A DNA stretch of 64,000 nucleotides, from NCBI GenBank assembly GCA_948676835.1, contig CAPOZU010000009.1:18767-82766 (forward strand), written 5' to 3'. The notes under the pieces are model-generated. The model had not been told where the DNA came from and did not search any database. It worked only from the letters and a program-made list of their open reading frames with translations. The translations under genes and the position numbers were made by a program. Positions 54,813-62,839 of this stretch are shown here, one piece after another (the stretch's first letter is position 1; each line of letters starts with the position of its first letter). The DNA comes from an uncultured Clostridia bacterium (lineage in GTDB: Bacteria; Bacillota; Clostridia; TANB77; CAG-508).

Positions 54813-55121
54813 TTATTTTATTATCAAATCTGTATAGTATAAAATTTCTTTATTTAATGATTTTGCAAACTCAATCTCGCTTTTTGTACTATTTCCAATA
54901 TATCCATTTACATTTACAACTAATATAGCATCTGCAAGCTTTATTTTTTCTTTGTGCATTCTATCAAGCATTAAAGCTTGTTCTTCTGTATAAGCTTCTT
55001 TATTAGGCTTAGTTAAATCGATTGGTGTTATCATACAATTTCCTTTTAATGCCATTTCTTCTGTTATTTCTTTCATTTCTTTTTCAAATTTATAACTACC
55101 ACATACTGTTATTATTTTCAT
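54813..55121 (-). CDS. Nucleoside 2-deoxyribosyltransferase-like protein
   Basis: The 102-residue protein has a Rossmann-like fold. TVCGSYKF at the N terminus and ADAILVVNVNGYIGNSTKSEIEFAKSLNKEI are the features of the deoxyribosyltransferase/DUF4406 group, read in shorter pieces (VVNVNGYIG, SEIEFAKS). Members cleave or swap bases on nucleosides or nucleotides. The Glu in SEIEF would be the nucleophile in a true enzyme. It overlaps the 3' end of the 35-codon ORF by 26 bases. Function is likely but not certain. Confidence 0.82.
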   Translation of the reverse strand: MKIITVCGSYKFEKEMKEITEEMALKGNCMITPIDLTKPNKEAYTEEQALMLDRMHKEKIKLADAILVVNVNGYIGNSTKSEIEFAKSLNKEILYYTDLIIK

Positions 55122-55203
55122 TTTTACATCTCCTTCTTATACATAAAGCATTCAATTCTATATATTTAGGATTTTTGAAATTACACCATTTACACCTTAT
55201 CAT
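55096..55203 (-). CDS. Possible 35-residue Cys-rich small protein
   Basis: This small ORF has its ATG overlapping the stop of ogt (ATGA), the usual sign of coupled translation. It runs 35 codons to a TAG inside the next gene. Residues RCKWC give a CxxC pair, with two further cysteines (LC, RRC) and many basic residues, suggesting a small zinc ribbon. No separate ribosome site is needed if it is coupled. Alternatively this is only the leader between ogt and the next gene. I do not recognise a family. Confidence 0.4.
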   Translation of the reverse strand: MIRCKWCNFKNPKYIELNALCIRRRCKNENNNSMW

Positions 55204-55739
55204 AATGCAGTACCTCGTTTTGGAATAGAGTATTTACTCATATCATTTCCTTCTAATTTCAATAATTCTACTTTGTTTTTTATGCCTCCGCCATAACCTG
55301 TTAAACTTCCATTTGTTCCAACTACTCTATGGCAAGGAATAATAATACAAATTGGATTCCAGCCAACTGCTCCTCCAACTGCTTGTGCTGACATTCTTTT
55401 TAAGCCTCTTTTTTTAGCAATTATTTTAGATATATCATTATACGTTAAAATATTTCCATATTGTATAGTATTCATTATATCAATTACTTCTTGCCTAAAA
55501 GGTGTTAAATTTTTTATTTTATATTTAGGTGTAAAATTAGGATTTTTACCACTAAAATATAAATTTAACCATCTACTTGTTTCTCTAAATATTTCTAAAT
55601 CTTTTTCTTCACAATCTGTTATATGTTTAGAGTAATCTCTTGAATCTTCAAACCATAAACCAGTTAAATTTTCTCCATCACTGTTCATTATCATATTTGA
55701 AAACTCATTTGGAGTTTTATAAATATATTTATAAGTCAT
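55200..55739 (-). CDS. ogt: Methylated-DNA-protein-cysteine methyltransferase
   Basis: Repairs O6-alkylguanine (and O4-alkylthymine) in DNA by moving the alkyl group to its own cysteine, one turn per protein. The 179-residue protein has the active-site PCHRVV (Cys136), the preceding helix-turn-helix region (MSAQAVGGAVGWNP) and the following TGYGGGIKNKVELLKLEG in pieces. It lies 17 bases after the DUF1848 gene. Confidence 0.96.
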   Translation of the reverse strand: MTYKYIYKTPNEFSNMIMNSDGENLTGLWFEDSRDYSKHITDCEEKDLEIFRETSRWLNLYFSGKNPNFTPKYKIKNLTPFRQEVIDIMNTIQYGNILTYNDISKIIAKKRGLKRMSAQAVGGAVGWNPICIIIPCHRVVGTNGSLTGYGGGIKNKVELLKLEGNDMSKYSIPKRGTAL

Positions 55740-55756
55740 ATGTAAGCACTCCTAAA

Positions 55757-56698
55757 TTAAATAAAACTTATTTGCTCACCATTTTCCTTTATAAGAAAAC
55801 TCTCTTGCTTTGCATCTGTTATTTTATCGGTTTCTCGTACATTTCCTAATAATAATGGTGAATTTTTATCATGTAATTTTACATTTTCTTTTGCCAAATC
55901 TGGTCTTTTATTTGCATAGCAATACTTACAACCATTTAAACAAGTATCGTATGCTCCAATGTCTCTACTTGGTATACAATGGCAACCTTTTCTCATAGGT
56001 TTTGATTTTACATTTTTATATTTTACATTGTTTGCTTGTTCTAATATTTCAGCTGTTGTACAACCTGATACGTGAATTCCGTATTCTTCATAATTTTCAT
56101 CAGTACCACAAGTTTGAATATATAAATTATATTTTTTAGATATTTCTCCAATGCCTTTTAAAATTTTTATTTTATGTTCTTGTGTAAAAGGGATAATTTC
56201 TGGCATATTATAATCTAGTTTTTTATACATTTCTACAAAGCTAAATATTGCTCTTTGAATATATGGTGCAATTTGTTTTGCCATGTATTCAAAAGTTTCT
56301 AAATGCTTTTCTACTGTATATTTTTCAGTTAAAAGAATTGGATCATATCTCCATAAAACTTTTTCTTTTCCGACAATTTTTGAAAGCTCTATTAAAGTTT
56401 TTATTGATTCGTTAATAACTGGTACATTTGGTTCTACATCTTTGCCATATGCTGTTATTGTATAATGACATATTATTCTATACTTTTCATTTATTTCTTT
56501 CATGTATTTTAAAATTGGTTTATAATTTTTTGAGCAAAACATTAAGCAATCAACATCTTTTGGATTTAAGCTTATTTTTGATACATTATTTGGAAATAAA
56601 GGATTTCTTGAATATGCAAATCCTTCTTTTATTCTGTTCATTAGCCACTGGCTATAATAATTTACTATATCTGTTCTTCCACCTACATTTACTATCAT
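55757..56698 (-). CDS. DUF1848 family protein
   Basis: The 313-residue protein starts VNVGGRTDIVNYYSQW and contains WRYDPILL, the central signature of DUF1848. Its C terminus has a KGCHC pair and CLNGCKYCYANK, which looks like an iron-sulfur site related to radical-SAM proteins. The last residues, EQISFI, resemble the tail of the SPL-type radical SAM at 48277. The family is widespread in Clostridia without a known reaction. It heads the repair-like cluster. Confidence 0.9.
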   Translation of the reverse strand: MIVNVGGRTDIVNYYSQWLMNRIKEGFAYSRNPLFPNNVSKISLNPKDVDCLMFCSKNYKPILKYMKEINEKYRIICHYTITAYGKDVEPNVPVINESIKTLIELSKIVGKEKVLWRYDPILLTEKYTVEKHLETFEYMAKQIAPYIQRAIFSFVEMYKKLDYNMPEIIPFTQEHKIKILKGIGEISKKYNLYIQTCGTDENYEEYGIHVSGCTTAEILEQANNVKYKNVKSKPMRKGCHCIPSRDIGAYDTCLNGCKYCYANKRPDLAKENVKLHDKNSPLLLGNVRETDKITDAKQESFLIKENGEQISFI

Positions 56699-56791
56699 TG
56701 TTTTTCAACCTTTTTACAAACTTCTGTTTGTATATTATAACAAAATATTACATATGTCAATATTTTTGTTAATTTCAAAAAAATTTTTATA

Positions 56792-57970
56792 TTAATTCCT
56801 AATCAATAATTTTTTATAAGATAAATCAATTCCAAAAGCACCTAAAGTGGCCGTTATTAAAATTGCAATTACTGCAATTGTTAAAACTATTTCACCACAT
56901 CCAAGTCCCATTGCTAAAGGTACTCCTCCAATTGCTGCTTGGACTGTTGCTTTTGGAGTATAGGCTATCATACAAAATAATTTTTCTTTATTTGATAATT
57001 TTGTTTTTATTAGACAAATAAAAACACCCAACATCCTAAATAGCAATACACATAAAATTAAAATTACTCCTTTAATTCCGGAATTTAAAGCATAATTAAT
57101 ATTTACACTTGCCCCAACTAACACAAATAGCATAATTTCAGCAACAACCCACAATTTGGCAAATTTACCAGTTATTCTTTTCGCTAAAATTTCATATTTT
57201 TTATTGATTGCAATTCCTACACTCATTACTGCAATTAGTCCTGAAATTGGAATAATTCCTTTTAGCCTGTTTTCTAATGTTACAAATATAAATGAAGTGC
57301 TTAATAAAATAACTACTTTTACAGTATCTCTCATATGAACTTTTTTAAATAATTTGATTAATATAATTCCTGTTATCAATCCTAATATGACGCCTAATAT
57401 TATAGAAATTGGAATTCCTATAAATTCTCCTATGTTAATATTTTCTCCACTAGCAAGTCCAGTAAAAGCCGTAAACATTACAATAACAAACACATCATCA
57501 ACAGAAGCTCCTGCTAATATTAATTGAGGAATACTATTTTCCTTACCATATCCTTCATCAATTAATTTTATCATTTTAGGAACTATAACAGCTGGTGATA
57601 CTGCCGCTATAATCGCTCCCATTATAGCTGAATCTAACAAAGATATATTTAATAGCTTTGGCGCGATTAAGCACATTCCCATCATTTCAAAACATGCGGG
57701 AAGAAAGCACATTAAAATTGCAGGTCTTCCAACTTTTTTTAAATCTGATATGTTGAGAGTAATTCCAGCTCTAATTAAAATAATTATAAGAGCGATTTGT
57801 CTTAGTTCTGATGAAATATTTAAAATAGAATCATCAATTAAATTTAATGCATATGGTCCTAGTATAATTCCTGTTATAATGTAAGCAAGTAAATTTGGAA
57901 ATTTTATCTTCTTAAAACACCAACTTAAACTCATTCCTAAAATAAAAATATAAGCTAAACTAATAATCAT
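56792..57970 (-). CDS. CPA2-type cation:proton antiporter
   Basis: Integral membrane antiporter of about 392 residues from the ATG at 57970 (AAAGGAG upstream); an earlier in-frame start lies in the leader terminator and is not used. About 11-13 hydrophobic helices span the whole length. The helix with GASVDDVFVIVMF holds the ASPVD/ASVDD acidic pair typical of the Na+/H+ exchanger fold. There is no C-terminal regulatory (TrkA/RCK) domain. A fluoride-type riboswitch lies in its leader; fluoride riboswitches are known to control some antiporters as well as CrcB and fluoride channels. Role in fluoride or pH stress is inferred. Confidence 0.88.
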   Translation of the reverse strand: MIISLAYIFILGMSLSWCFKKIKFPNLLAYIITGIILGPYALNLIDDSILNISSELRQIALIIILIRAGITLNISDLKKVGRPAILMCFLPACFEMMGMCLIAPKLLNISLLDSAIMGAIIAAVSPAVIVPKMIKLIDEGYGKENSIPQLILAGASVDDVFVIVMFTAFTGLASGENINIGEFIGIPISIILGVILGLITGIILIKLFKKVHMRDTVKVVILLSTSFIFVTLENRLKGIIPISGLIAVMSVGIAINKKYEILAKRITGKFAKLWVVAEIMLFVLVGASVNINYALNSGIKGVILILCVLLFRMLGVFICLIKTKLSNKEKLFCMIAYTPKATVQAAIGGVPLAMGLGCGEIVLTIAVIAILITATLGAFGIDLSYKKLLIRN

Positions 57971-58006
57971 ATAAATTCTCCTTTCTTTTCTCCTCATATA
58001 AACATC

Positions 58007-58048
58007 AAAAAAAGCCAATGATTCTGCATTCTAGCAGACGTCATTAGC
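58007..58048 (-). terminator. Attenuator terminator of the antiporter leader
   Basis: On the minus strand a strong stem (58048-58034 with 58027-58014; GCTAATGA...TCATTGGC and inner CTGC/GCAG) is followed by seven Ts (58013-58007). Its 5' arm is the same sequence that forms the aptamer's 3' part, so the two folds exclude each other. Confidence 0.85.
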
Positions 58049-58094
58049 TTTTAATTGCGGTTTTGATTTATAATCATGGGAGAACATCATTCCC
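58034..58094 (-). ncRNA. Fluoride riboswitch (crcB RNA) candidate
   Basis: Read on the minus strand from 58094, the order matches the crcB motif as I know it: GGGAATGATGTTCTCCC, a small hairpin, AAACCGC, then GC-TAATGACGTCTGC. The GATGU in the first loop can pair with ACGUC in the last part, as the crcB pseudoknot requires. The terminator stem at 58007-58048 uses the same ACGTC arm, so ligand binding would favour read-through. Not compared to a covariance model. Confidence 0.72.
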
Positions 58095-58173
58095 AAATAT
58101 TAAATTTTCTGTATAAATATTAACATATTTACAACTCATTTTCAAGTTTTATTTTTTATACTTTACTACTTTT

Positions 58174-59154
58174 CTATTTCACTGGCATATATTTATTTAG
58201 ATATTCTTCAACTGCTTCCATATATTCTTTATATACTTTATAATCATTTTGAAGACCATGTCCTGAATGAGAACATTCAAAATATTTATAATCTATACCA
58301 TATTTTTTATATGTTTCTAATAATCTTTGTGAACCTTTAAAAGGTTGAACTTTATCATATTTTCCATAAGCTACTACACTTGGAACTGTGTTTTCATCTA
58401 TCCACATTACTGCTGATATAGGTTTCAATAAATCCATGTAAGAACCATCTAAAATCATCTCTTTTGTTAATTCTACTCCACCCATAATTCCAAGAAGACT
58501 TGCAGCACCTTCTCTTGACTCATCTGTATCTCTGTCAAATCCATACACATCCCAGTCTTCTGCATAAAAACTTGATGGTCCAACTGCTCCAAATAATAAT
58601 TTTACTGGAACTGGTGATTCTTTATTATCACGATACGCATAAATCATTGCTAGACAATGGCCTGCTGATCCACCAGAAATTGCCATTTCGTTTATGTTGT
58701 ATCCATATTCCTTTGCTTTTTCTATAACAACAGGAATAGCATTTTTTATTTCATTAGATTGTGTTAATACACTAGCATTATTTGTTTCATTTCTTAAAGT
58801 ATAATTAATGCCACAAGCTACATATCCTTTTGAACATAACCAGGAAAGCATTTCTTCATCTCCGGATTTATCACCTGCTGTAAATCCTCCTGCATGAAGA
58901 TATACAACTAGTCCATAATCTTCTTTTAGATTATCTTTAGGCAAATATAAATCAAATTTGTTTGCTTCTCCCTCTCCATAAGGAATATCTTTAATTAAAT
59001 TTCCTAAATTGTCGTTCCACTTAACTGAATATTTTTTTGTCCAAGAAGGCTGAATTTTGATTTTTGATGAAATACCAATTCCAAATGAAATAAAAAACAC
59101 TAATATACAAATAAATATAAACATTACTTTTCCTCTTTTCTTCTCTTCTTTCAT
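58174..59154 (-). CDS. Membrane-anchored alpha/beta-hydrolase (BD-FAE/esterase type)
   Basis: A probable carboxylesterase, 326 residues. An N-terminal helix (about 9-30) tethers it outside the cytoplasm. The oxyanion motif HAGGF (about 87-91) and the nucleophile elbow ISGGSAG (Ser163) are clear. The acid is probably in the YDKVQPF region (near 275) and the base in the CSHSGHG segment (near 300). This is the BD-FAE-like esterase type. GGAGG precedes the ATG, which overlaps the stop of a 43-residue membrane protein. A divergent TetR-type regulator gene lies next door. Confidence 0.9.
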   Translation of the reverse strand: MKEEKKRGKVMFIFICILVFFISFGIGISSKIKIQPSWTKKYSVKWNDNLGNLIKDIPYGEGEANKFDLYLPKDNLKEDYGLVVYLHAGGFTAGDKSGDEEMLSWLCSKGYVACGINYTLRNETNNASVLTQSNEIKNAIPVVIEKAKEYGYNINEMAISGGSAGHCLAMIYAYRDNKESPVPVKLLFGAVGPSSFYAEDWDVYGFDRDTDESREGAASLLGIMGGVELTKEMILDGSYMDLLKPISAVMWIDENTVPSVVAYGKYDKVQPFKGSQRLLETYKKYGIDYKYFECSHSGHGLQNDYKVYKEYMEAVEEYLNKYMPVK

Positions 59155-59282
59155 AAAATATTACCTCCAAACAATGTACCACCCATTAAAAGATTTAATA
59201 CTCCTCTGAAAGCTAAACGACCTAAAATAAAACCAATAGTTGCTACAACAATAAGTATAATAATTCTTTTCTTATCAAACAT
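59151..59282 (-). CDS. Small membrane protein, 43 residues
   Basis: The ATG at 59282 has AGGAGG seven bases upstream. One strong transmembrane helix (about 6-24, rich in Ile/Val) and a short hydrophobic tail make up the protein. Its TGA overlaps the ATG of the esterase gene (ATGA), so it is translated in step with it. I do not recognise a family. It may help place or regulate the esterase. Confidence 0.7.
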   Translation of the reverse strand: MFDKKRIIILIVVATIGFILGRLAFRGVLNLLMGGTLFGGNIL

Positions 59283-59315
59283 AATTTCCCCCTCCTTGAC
59301 TTATTCAAAAATAAA

Positions 59316-59390
59316 TGTTATATTTCTAACAATTTAATTATAGTATATTCAATTACCTTGTACAATATCAAAACAGGCGATTGTTAGAAA
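59316..59390. promoter_or_regulatory. Candidate TetR operator half-sites in the divergent promoter region
   Basis: An 11-bp inverted pair (TTTCTAACAAT at 59323-59333 and ATTGTTAGAAA at 59380-59390). A shorter dyad, TGTTA-6-TAACA, lies at 59316-59331. They lie between the TetR-type gene and the esterase operon, a typical place for a TetR operator. Confidence 0.55.
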
Positions 59391-59408
59391 GGAGTTTAAT
59401 TTATAACA

Positions 59409-59924
59409 ATGGAATTAAGAAGTAATCTATCTAAAAAATATATATCAGAAGCACTTATATATTTAATGAAGAAAAAAGATTATTCATCTATTACAAATAA
59501 AGATATTACAGATAAAGCAGGACTATCCCATATTACTATTTATCGTAATTTTAATAGTAAAGATGAAATTATAAAATATTATCTTGATACTATCACAGAA
59601 GATTTTATAAGAGAAAGTAATATAACATACTCTCCCAATAATTTTAGAGATTACATTATTACTCTTTTTACTCATCTTCAAAAAAATAAAGATATAGCTC
59701 TTTTACTATATAAAGCTAATATGCTTCATTATTTAAAAGATGAATTTGATAAAATATTTTTAGCAAAGGCTCATAATCTAAATGAAGAATATCATTATTC
59801 TTTTGTTTCAGGTGGTTTGTACAATGTTTATTATTATTGGATAAAAAATAATTGTAAAGAAACACCAGAAGAGCTATCAAAAATATTTAGCGAATTTTAT
59901 ATTTTAAAAGGAGATAGTAATTAA
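59409..59924 (+). CDS. TetR/AcrR-family regulator
   Basis: The 171-residue protein has an N-terminal helix-turn-helix (about 10-55; SITNKDITDKAGLSHITIYRNFNSKDEI in pieces: DITDKAGLS, TIYRNF) and a ligand-binding helical domain. The C-terminal domain has a YYYWIKN segment. AAGGAG lies about 14 bases before the ATG, farther than usual, so translation may be modest. It is divergent from the small membrane protein/esterase operon and probably represses it and itself. Confidence 0.9.
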   Translation: MELRSNLSKKYISEALIYLMKKKDYSSITNKDITDKAGLSHITIYRNFNSKDEIIKYYLDTITEDFIRESNITYSPNNFRDYIITLFTHLQKNKDIALLLYKANMLHYLKDEFDKIFLAKAHNLNEEYHYSFVSGGLYNVYYYWIKNNCKETPEELSKIFSEFYILKGDSN

Positions 59925-59937
59925 AAACTATCTCCTT
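59908..59937 (+). terminator. Terminator at the end of the TetR-type gene
   Basis: A perfect 11-bp stem (59908-59918 with 59927-59937) overlaps the stop codon. The T run after it is short, so it may be weak. Confidence 0.7.
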
Positions 59938-60039
59938 AATATTTAATTTCTATTTTTAGTATTGTAATTTCATATCAATTAATTTATAATTGTCCCATCC
60001 TTTTCATAAGGAAATCTTTATGAAAGGAGGTGCAAATAT

Positions 60040-60135
60040 ATGTCTGGATATATGTTGGTATTTATTTTACTTCAGAAAATTGAAAAATTGGAAGAAGAAT
60101 TAAAGAAATACCAAAGTGGCACAGAAAAAAGCTGA
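60040..60135 (+). CDS. Possible 31-residue small protein
   Basis: A strong AAAGGAGGTG lies eight bases before the ATG. The 31-residue product has a hydrophobic first third (MLVFILL) and a charged helical tail (EKLEEELKKY) and ends in a TGA. A perfect terminator hairpin follows at once (60148-60180). The combination of best-possible ribosome site and terminator makes this a likely real small gene; a toxin, a leader or a membrane-associated peptide are all possible. I do not recognise it. Confidence 0.6.
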   Translation: MSGYMLVFILLQKIEKLEEELKKYQSGTEKS

Positions 60136-60147
60136 TATAAAACAGCA

Positions 60148-60180
60148 CAGAGCAGATTCATCACCTGCTCTGTTTTTTTT
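60148..60180 (+). terminator. Terminator after the 31-residue gene
   Basis: A perfect 8-bp stem (CAGAGCAG with CTGCTCTG), nine-base loop, eight Ts. A second perfect hairpin (GATATGTG/CACATATC) lies nearby at 60189-60212 and has no clear role. Confidence 0.9.
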
Positions 60181-60324
60181 GAATAAAAAAAGATATGTGT
60201 CATCACTCACATATCAGTGCAAAAAATGTCTGGATACATTTAATTGCTAAATTTATTATAGCACATACAATTATTATACGCAAGTTCTTTTTTATTATAC
60301 TTTCATTTATTCTTTTACCCTTCT

Positions 60325-60816
60325 CTATGAATTATTATCCATCTTATTTTTAATAAAATTTATAAAATCTTCTTGATTTCTAGTTATAAATCCTTCTTTA
60401 AAAACTAATATTGCTGATTGCTCACTTGTTTTTAATACTATAAAATTTTTAGTTTCTAAAATTTGTTTTATTTGATTATATTCAAATTCTAAATGAACTT
60501 TTCCTTCATCCATTACAATATTATTTGAAAACTTTATACAAGTTTTTTCTATTTTTCCATTATTAAGCCTTTTGGATGTTTCCTCTATTTGTTTGATAGC
60601 AATAATAGGGGTAAATAAAGCACAAATTACTGATATAAAACTTGCTGTTATCATTGCATAAACTACTTGATTTTCAAATGTAAAAAATAAAATAATCCCT
60701 AATACAAATATTATATATCCCATAAAAATTATTTTTTTACAAAGTATTTTATATACATACTCTTTAATCAACTTAATAGTCATTGTATATTCATTTTGAA
60801 AAATTTCTTCTTCCAT
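60325..60816 (-). CDS. YcxB-like membrane protein
   Basis: The 163-residue protein has two transmembrane helices (about 28-46 and 50-72) and a C-terminal domain that fits the YcxB family (EKTCIKFSNNIVMDEGKVHLEFEYNQI in pieces such as EFEYNQIKQI and GFITRNQEDFINFIK). Function is unknown for the family. It lies 28 bases downstream of the 59-residue membrane protein gene. Confidence 0.8.
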   Translation of the reverse strand: MEEEIFQNEYTMTIKLIKEYVYKILCKKIIFMGYIIFVLGIILFFTFENQVVYAMITASFISVICALFTPIIAIKQIEETSKRLNNGKIEKTCIKFSNNIVMDEGKVHLEFEYNQIKQILETKNFIVLKTSEQSAILVFKEGFITRNQEDFINFIKNKMDNNS

Positions 60817-60844
60817 AATAGCTCCTTTTATTTACTTTGTTTTA

Positions 60845-61024
60845 TTATTTTTTTTCTTCAAGTTCTCTTTCCATGATTTCATCTAAATCATCTTTTATTT
60901 CTTTTCCAGTAATATCTTCATAGGCTTCCTTTATTCCATTTTTAACAGCCCATTTTACTACAAAATATAAAGCAACTAAAATTATTATTGCTGTTCCACT
61001 ACTAATTCCTAATTCTTCCCACAT
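60845..61024 (-). CDS. Small membrane protein, 59 residues
   Basis: The ORF is short but clear. ATG at 61024 follows GGAG about nine bases upstream; one transmembrane helix (about 9-26) is followed by an acidic, charged helical tail (EDITGKEIKDDLDEIM). It starts just after the HD-domain gene's stop on the same strand. The topology (one helix then charged helix) is seen in many small membrane proteins. No family recognised. Confidence 0.7.
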   Translation of the reverse strand: MWEELGISSGTAIIILVALYFVVKWAVKNGIKEAYEDITGKEIKDDLDEIMERELEEKK

Positions 61025-61026
61025 AT

Positions 61027-61668
61027 TTAAATTACTCCTTTATTTTTTAATTTACTGATATAAGTTCTTTGAGTATCTATAAATAGTTTTTTATCTGCTA
61101 GTAATTCTCTGATTTCTTTTAGAAAATTCTCATATTCTTCATCTTTAAAGAAAAATTTAGCATATCCATTTTTACCAAATTTCATGTTAAGATGTTTGTA
61201 TGCTCTTTCAAATAATTCTTCATCAGTAAAATCAGGTTCAAGTTTCTTACCATAAGTATAACTTCTTCTCAAACAAGCTTCTACGGTATTATTTCTATCA
61301 GCTGTTGAAACTATTTTACCATAAATACTTCTAGGTTCATGGTCAGCAGATGCCCTATGGTCTTCGATAGCTTCTTCAATAATTTTTAATTCGTCTTTTG
61401 AAAAGAATTTTTTTAACTTTTCATCTTTTAACATTATTTCTGCTGAGATAATTTCATGTCTTTTAGGATCTATATGATGTCCAATATCATGGTAAGCAGC
61501 AATAGTATATACCATATCATAATTTATATTTGGTACAGTATCTGCAAACTTAAAACTTCTATTTATAACGTACTTTATATGTTCAACATTATGTGCCGGT
61601 TCATTTTTAGAATATTCTTGAAATATATTTTCTTCAATATATTTTTTTAAATTATCATTTATGTTCAT
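61027..61668 (-). CDS. HD-domain phosphohydrolase
   Basis: The 213-residue metal-dependent hydrolase has the HD motifs His26 (PAHNVEH), His60-Asp61 (AAYHDIGH), His104 (EDHRAS) and Asp124 (TADRNN). The substrate is probably a nucleotide or a phosphate-containing small molecule, but cannot be named. It is cytoplasmic. The gene lies directly upstream of the small membrane protein gene at 60845. Confidence 0.92.
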   Translation of the reverse strand: MNINDNLKKYIEENIFQEYSKNEPAHNVEHIKYVINRSFKFADTVPNINYDMVYTIAAYHDIGHHIDPKRHEIISAEIMLKDEKLKKFFSKDELKIIEEAIEDHRASADHEPRSIYGKIVSTADRNNTVEACLRRSYTYGKKLEPDFTDEELFERAYKHLNMKFGKNGYAKFFFKDEEYENFLKEIRELLADKKLFIDTQRTYISKLKNKGVI

Positions 61669-61744
61669 AGTTTTAATACTCCTTCTATTTTTCTATATTT
61701 CAAATATATTTTGCTCAAAAATTATTTTACTCGATTAACTTCCT

Positions 61745-62191
61745 TTATCTATCTAATCTCATATATAAAATTGGATACGGATTTCCCTGCTCATCTAATT
61801 CTGTTCTTTTATAGGTTTTAAATCCCATATATTCATAAAATCCTTTTGCTTCAGGATTTTGTTCATTTACTGCTAATCTATTTACATTATAGTTTTCTAT
61901 ACCATAGTTTAACAGTTGCTTTCCTAATCCTTTTCCTCTTTCACTATTTTTAATAAATAACATTTCAAGTTTCCTATCTTCTATTCCCATAAAAGCAATA
62001 GATTTATGGCTTTCACTCTCCATAATTACTAAATGTGATACTCCAGAAATAGCTTGCGGTACATATTCTTTTATGTTTTCAATTTCTTCACTTGATAAAA
62101 ATAGATGAGTTGCTTTTACTGAATCTTCCCACACTTCTAATAATTGATTTATTAGTATTTCTGTTCTTTCTTTTATTTCAACTATTCTCAT
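61745..62191 (-). CDS. GNAT-family N-acetyltransferase
   Basis: The 148-residue GNAT protein has the acetyl-CoA-binding pattern SERGKGLGKQLLNYG and the typical NEQNPEAKGFYEYMGFKTYKRTE stretch, read in pieces (NEQN, FYEYMGF). It resembles the YjaB group. The acceptor is unknown. It is 25 bases downstream of the lipoprotein-like gene at 62217. Confidence 0.92.
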   Translation of the reverse strand: MRIVEIKERTEILINQLLEVWEDSVKATHLFLSSEEIENIKEYVPQAISGVSHLVIMESESHKSIAFMGIEDRKLEMLFIKNSERGKGLGKQLLNYGIENYNVNRLAVNEQNPEAKGFYEYMGFKTYKRTELDEQGNPYPILYMRLDR

Positions 62192-62216
62192 ATTTATTTA
62201 CCTCATATATTGTAAT

Positions 62217-62756
62217 TTAATTGATTTTAAAACTATTAACAATTTTTTCTAAATCAAATTGTATATTATTATAATTAGATTCTGTTCCAACATATTCAAT
62301 TTCATATACTGTATTATTAGATTCTAACAAATATGAAACATAAGTTATATCCATTTGTTCAAAAATTATTTTATAACCTGTTAATGAATTTCCATTATAA
62401 GAGCTTTCACTAACTAATTCAAATCCGCCCCCTTCATCAGTTGAATTTAAATAGTTTTTTTTGTGTTCTTCTATATATTGGTTTAATGTAACATTAGAAT
62501 GCTTTAATATAGAAACAGAATCTTCATTTTCTGTTTCAAATTGCAGTGCACCAACTCTACGATTTAGAGGACCAACTGAAGTTGGAGTTGCAATCCCTAA
62601 ATCTTTCCAATTTTTATTATATTCAAATGTATACTCATTCCCAGTATATTTTATTAAGTTTGTATCCTTTTCATTATAAAATTTAAACATTAATATTCCC
62701 ATTACTATTATTAATATTAAAAAGAATATTAATAAACTAATTTTTTTAACATTCAT
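62217..62756 (-). CDS. Membrane-anchored PsbP-like protein
   Basis: The 179-residue protein has an N-terminal helix (about 6-26) without a lipobox cysteine, then an extracytoplasmic alpha-beta domain. YTFEYNKNW, VSILKHSN and the closing YEIEYVGTESNYN...IVNSFKIN pattern resemble PsbP/DUF1795-type folds used in many Bacillota surface proteins. No enzyme motif is seen. Function unknown. Confidence 0.75.
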   Translation of the reverse strand: MNVKKISLLIFFLILIIVMGILMFKFYNEKDTNLIKYTGNEYTFEYNKNWKDLGIATPTSVGPLNRRVGALQFETENEDSVSILKHSNVTLNQYIEEHKKNYLNSTDEGGGFELVSESSYNGNSLTGYKIIFEQMDITYVSYLLESNNTVYEIEYVGTESNYNNIQFDLEKIVNSFKIN

Positions 62757-62839
62757 TTCTTCTATTTTTATTCACTACCTTTCAATTTATTTTTTATATA
62801 ATAATTTTACCATTTTAGCAGTAAAATTTAATATATATA

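Noticed and set aside
57971..58018. Upstream in-frame start for the antiporter at 58018
   Set aside because: It would lie at the T run of the leader terminator and has no Shine-Dalgarno. The ATG at 57970 has AAAGGAG.
60189..60212. Second hairpin after the 31-residue gene as a riboswitch or IS end
   Set aside because: It is an isolated 8-bp stem with no further structure, no transposase and no T run of its own.
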